NCBI GenBank assembly: GCA_021613535.1
Contig: CP075494.1
Span: 8,990,001-9,054,000, forward strand
Source of the DNA: Adineta vaga
Taxonomy: Eukaryota > Rotifera
Reading direction: 5' to 3'
Length of the DNA stretch: 64,000 nucleotides
The first letter of the stretch is position 1; every line of letters starts with the position of its first letter. Both the position numbers and the translations under genes were made by a program. Shown in pieces: positions 61,776 to 64,000 of the stretch. Under the pieces are notes generated by a model. The model searched no databases, was not told where the DNA came from, and saw only the letters and a program-made list of their open reading frames with translations.

Positions 61776-64000
61776 ATGTATCAGTACTATTATTCATCTG
61801 AACTATATCCACAATATAGTCACACATTGAATATGTATCAACCATTTCATCAATACATTCCTGATTCGAATGTCTATCAATCAATGTACCAATATACTTC
61901 TCCGCAAAATCTATACGAATCAACTCACCAATACACTTTCACACCAACTATTCCACAAGCATTTGAACAAATTCGCTCCACTTCTAATATTCAACAACTA
62001 ACTCAAACATACAGTCCTATTCCGATTGTTCAAAAACCACTTCAACATTACAATCTGACACCGATTGCATATCGACCAACTCGCAAATTTGACACTATAA
62101 AGAATAGTCGTCAAGTGTTTCCCCCACTCATCAGCAACAGCAAGGGGAGCACATCGAATAGAAATCAGCTTTCACAATCTTCTTCAGGCATATTATCTCG
62201 ACATTGTCAGACGATTAAAACCAAAGCGAATAACATTTCTACTACGGAATTACAACATTTGCTTGATGAAATTCAACATGAATTCGATAATGTTAAAGAT
62301 ACAAAACAACATACTAAAAATATACGGACATTTGTTCTAACACTTATTTCTGTTAAACTGTCAATATTAACAACAGTCAAGCATCACAATGTTTTTCATC
62401 AACTACGTCCAACGTTGATTCATCTTCTTCGACAATGGCGACGACAATCAACATTGAGCGAAAATGATGTTTTTCTCTTTCGATCGATCATTAAATTAAC
62501 CACAAAACTTCTAAAACATGTTAGGGAAATTAATCAATATCCATTCTGGTTATTCAATCCTGTACTACTCGAAATGATAGCTTCTTGTCTTACAGATATT
62601 AGCAAATCTGCGCAATTTATTAATGAAAATAATAAACGTGAATCGCGCAGTTTCATTCGTTTATTCACATTATACATTAAATATCAAACAGATATAGAAA
62701 AAGAAAAAGCAACGAATAAAGATGTATTAATTCAATTAATTGATCCTACTGTTCAATGTTTAACTTCAAATTATTATATTGATGCAGTTAGTAAAATAAA
62801 AACCAATGATAAACTAATGAAAATACGAGCGAAATTCTTTCTACATAAATGTCCAATCTTTCTCACTGCGTATAATGGTTTGTACACTTCGTAACCTTGA
62901 CAAAGTAAAAACAAATCGATATTTTCATTCTTGTCTTTTTTTAGGACCACGTATAGAATACATTATGGAAGGATTACTTTCGACAATGTCACCGCAGTAT
63001 TTAACTATACTTAATGATTTAATACCTTCTATTCATCAATGGAAACCATCAACAATGCAAGCTGTCAATCAATTAATCAAACTAATCAATCATGGACCGT
63101 CAACATCAAAATTACTTGCTACTCATTTACCTATTATCGATCATGTTTTAACAATAGTTGATACATCTTTATTGTATAATAAATTAGTAGAAAATCTTTC
63201 CAATCCTGAAACAGTGTTAATGAATACAGCAGTTCATTTCCTAGCAGACATGGTAAATGAACCAACCATTTTAGCACATATTAAACAAAAGAAACTGACA
63301 TCATCATTTTTACGTTTAATATCAGCTCCATATGAACCATTAGTTCATGATATATATGCAATTCTTGCTTTGACAACTTCTGAAAAAGATATAAATGAAA
63401 TGCAAAATCCAAGTTTATTATTGTCACCTGTAGTTCGATCATTAAAAGAAGCTGTTTTCAATTATAAATCTGATGATCAAACACAAGTTTTACAATTCTT
63501 AAATACACTTAAAGGTAAGCGATATTTAAGATTAGAAAAACATATCTATATGCATTTTTTCTATTTAGGTCTTGTTCAACATGAACAAATAAAAGAAGAA
63601 ATACTTAAGAAAGATATATTTTCATCTCTTTTGGAATGGACGAAAAATTTTACAGGAGATATATTAACAGTTTTATTAGAAACAATATGGGCATTATCAT
63701 TTTCTCATAGTGGGACACTTGAACTTCGAAAACATCCGGAATTTCTGGAAAAAATTCAGACTATTGCTCAAAGTGCTAGTAGTGAAGAATTGAAAAAAGC
63801 ATCAGAGGGTTTAGTTTGGAAACTTGTACAAGGTATTGAAAGATAAAATAAGATCTATAGAAAAATCATACATTGACGATTTTAGAACCGGCATTTTTGG
63901 AAAAAGCAGAACAGAAACGAAAAGAACAAAACGAAAATATGGTAGAAGAGGATATCGAAACAACAGAAGTCGTTATTGGACCAGATGGTAAAGAACAAAT
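61776..64000 (+). CDS. ARM-repeat protein, probable N-terminal part of an ARM-TIR protein (3' end beyond the window)
   Basis: Exons 61776-62877, 62945-63514, 63569-63832 and 63886 to the window end give about 683 residues, incomplete. Residues 1-110 are a Tyr/Gln/Pro-rich low-complexity region (MYQYYYSSELYPQYSHTL). From about 150 onward there are helical repeats typical of armadillo/HEAT folds, for example NKLVENLSNPETVLMNTAVH and LSFSHSGTLELRKHPEFL. The segment ASSEELKKASEGLVWKLVQG followed by a charged linker (EKAEQKRKEQNENMVEE) matches, from memory of rotifer and other invertebrate proteins, the boundary just before a TIR domain. The TIR itself is not in view, so that part is a prediction. 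Its start lies 722 bp from the divergent TRPV gene. Confidence 0.75.

Overview
The window is nuclear DNA of an animal, AT-rich and intron-dense. Most introns are 45-65 nt with GT-AG ends, and exons are short. Animal-type genes support this: a TRPV channel, tryptophan hydroxylase, tubby, HP1/CBX, ZDHHC, calpain-15 and rhodopsin-type GPCRs. Tiny introns, AT richness, genes of fungal or bacterial flavour (dienelactone hydrolase, Baeyer-Villiger-type monooxygenases, OCH1-type and sterol glycosyltransferases) and an ARM-repeat protein of a type expanded in rotifers point to a bdelloid rotifer. That last step is inference. No mobile element, tRNA, rRNA or CRISPR array was recognised. Splice sites were placed by eye (GT-AG, phase, family alignment), so exon ends may be off by a base or so.

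Layout. 1-10 kb: a 5'-truncated DUS2 tRNA-dihydrouridine synthase (+), a GT32 glycosyltransferase (-), an unrecognised protein with a Cys/His cluster (+), a secreted dienelactone-hydrolase-like protein (-) and an unrecognised propeller-like protein (+). 10-20 kb: an unrecognised single-pass membrane protein (+), then two tandem flavin monooxygenases (-) with patches of near-identical DNA, then a four-TM claudin-like protein (-). 20-30 kb: a 19-exon EF-hand/WD40 protein of the WDR49/WDR64 (CFAP337) type (-), an HP1 chromobox protein (+) and an AIG1/GIMAP-like GTPase (+). 29-37 kb: two tandem GPCRs (-), a papain-type protease with a one-base frameshift (+) and a third GPCR (-), followed by 4.2 kb with no gene.

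41-50 kb: a three-part lipid glycosyltransferase (+; GH2-type sugar-binding-like domain, UGT80-type sterol glucosyltransferase, VPS13-like tail), a 64-residue PMP3/UPF0057 protein in two tiny exons (-), tubby (-) and a ZDHHC palmitoyltransferase (+). 50-61 kb (-): tryptophan hydroxylase, with a separate 390-codon ORF inside its third intron, then calpain-15 with an altered active site, then a TRPV channel. 61.8-64 kb (+): an ARM-repeat protein running off the end, probably a TIR-domain protein.

These are mostly unrelated housekeeping, signalling and membrane genes; no operon or island is evident. Two loose themes recur. One is lipid or small-molecule modification by enzymes unusual in animals (GT32, sterol glucosyltransferase, BVMO-like enzymes, DLH). 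The other is sensory or ciliary function (TRPV, tubby, CFAP337, GPCRs, serotonin synthesis). The most unusual items are the three-domain glycosyltransferase, the ORF nested in the tryptophan hydroxylase intron, an in-frame intron that toggles three N-glycosylation sites, an unusual splice junction in the CFAP337 gene and the protease frameshift.
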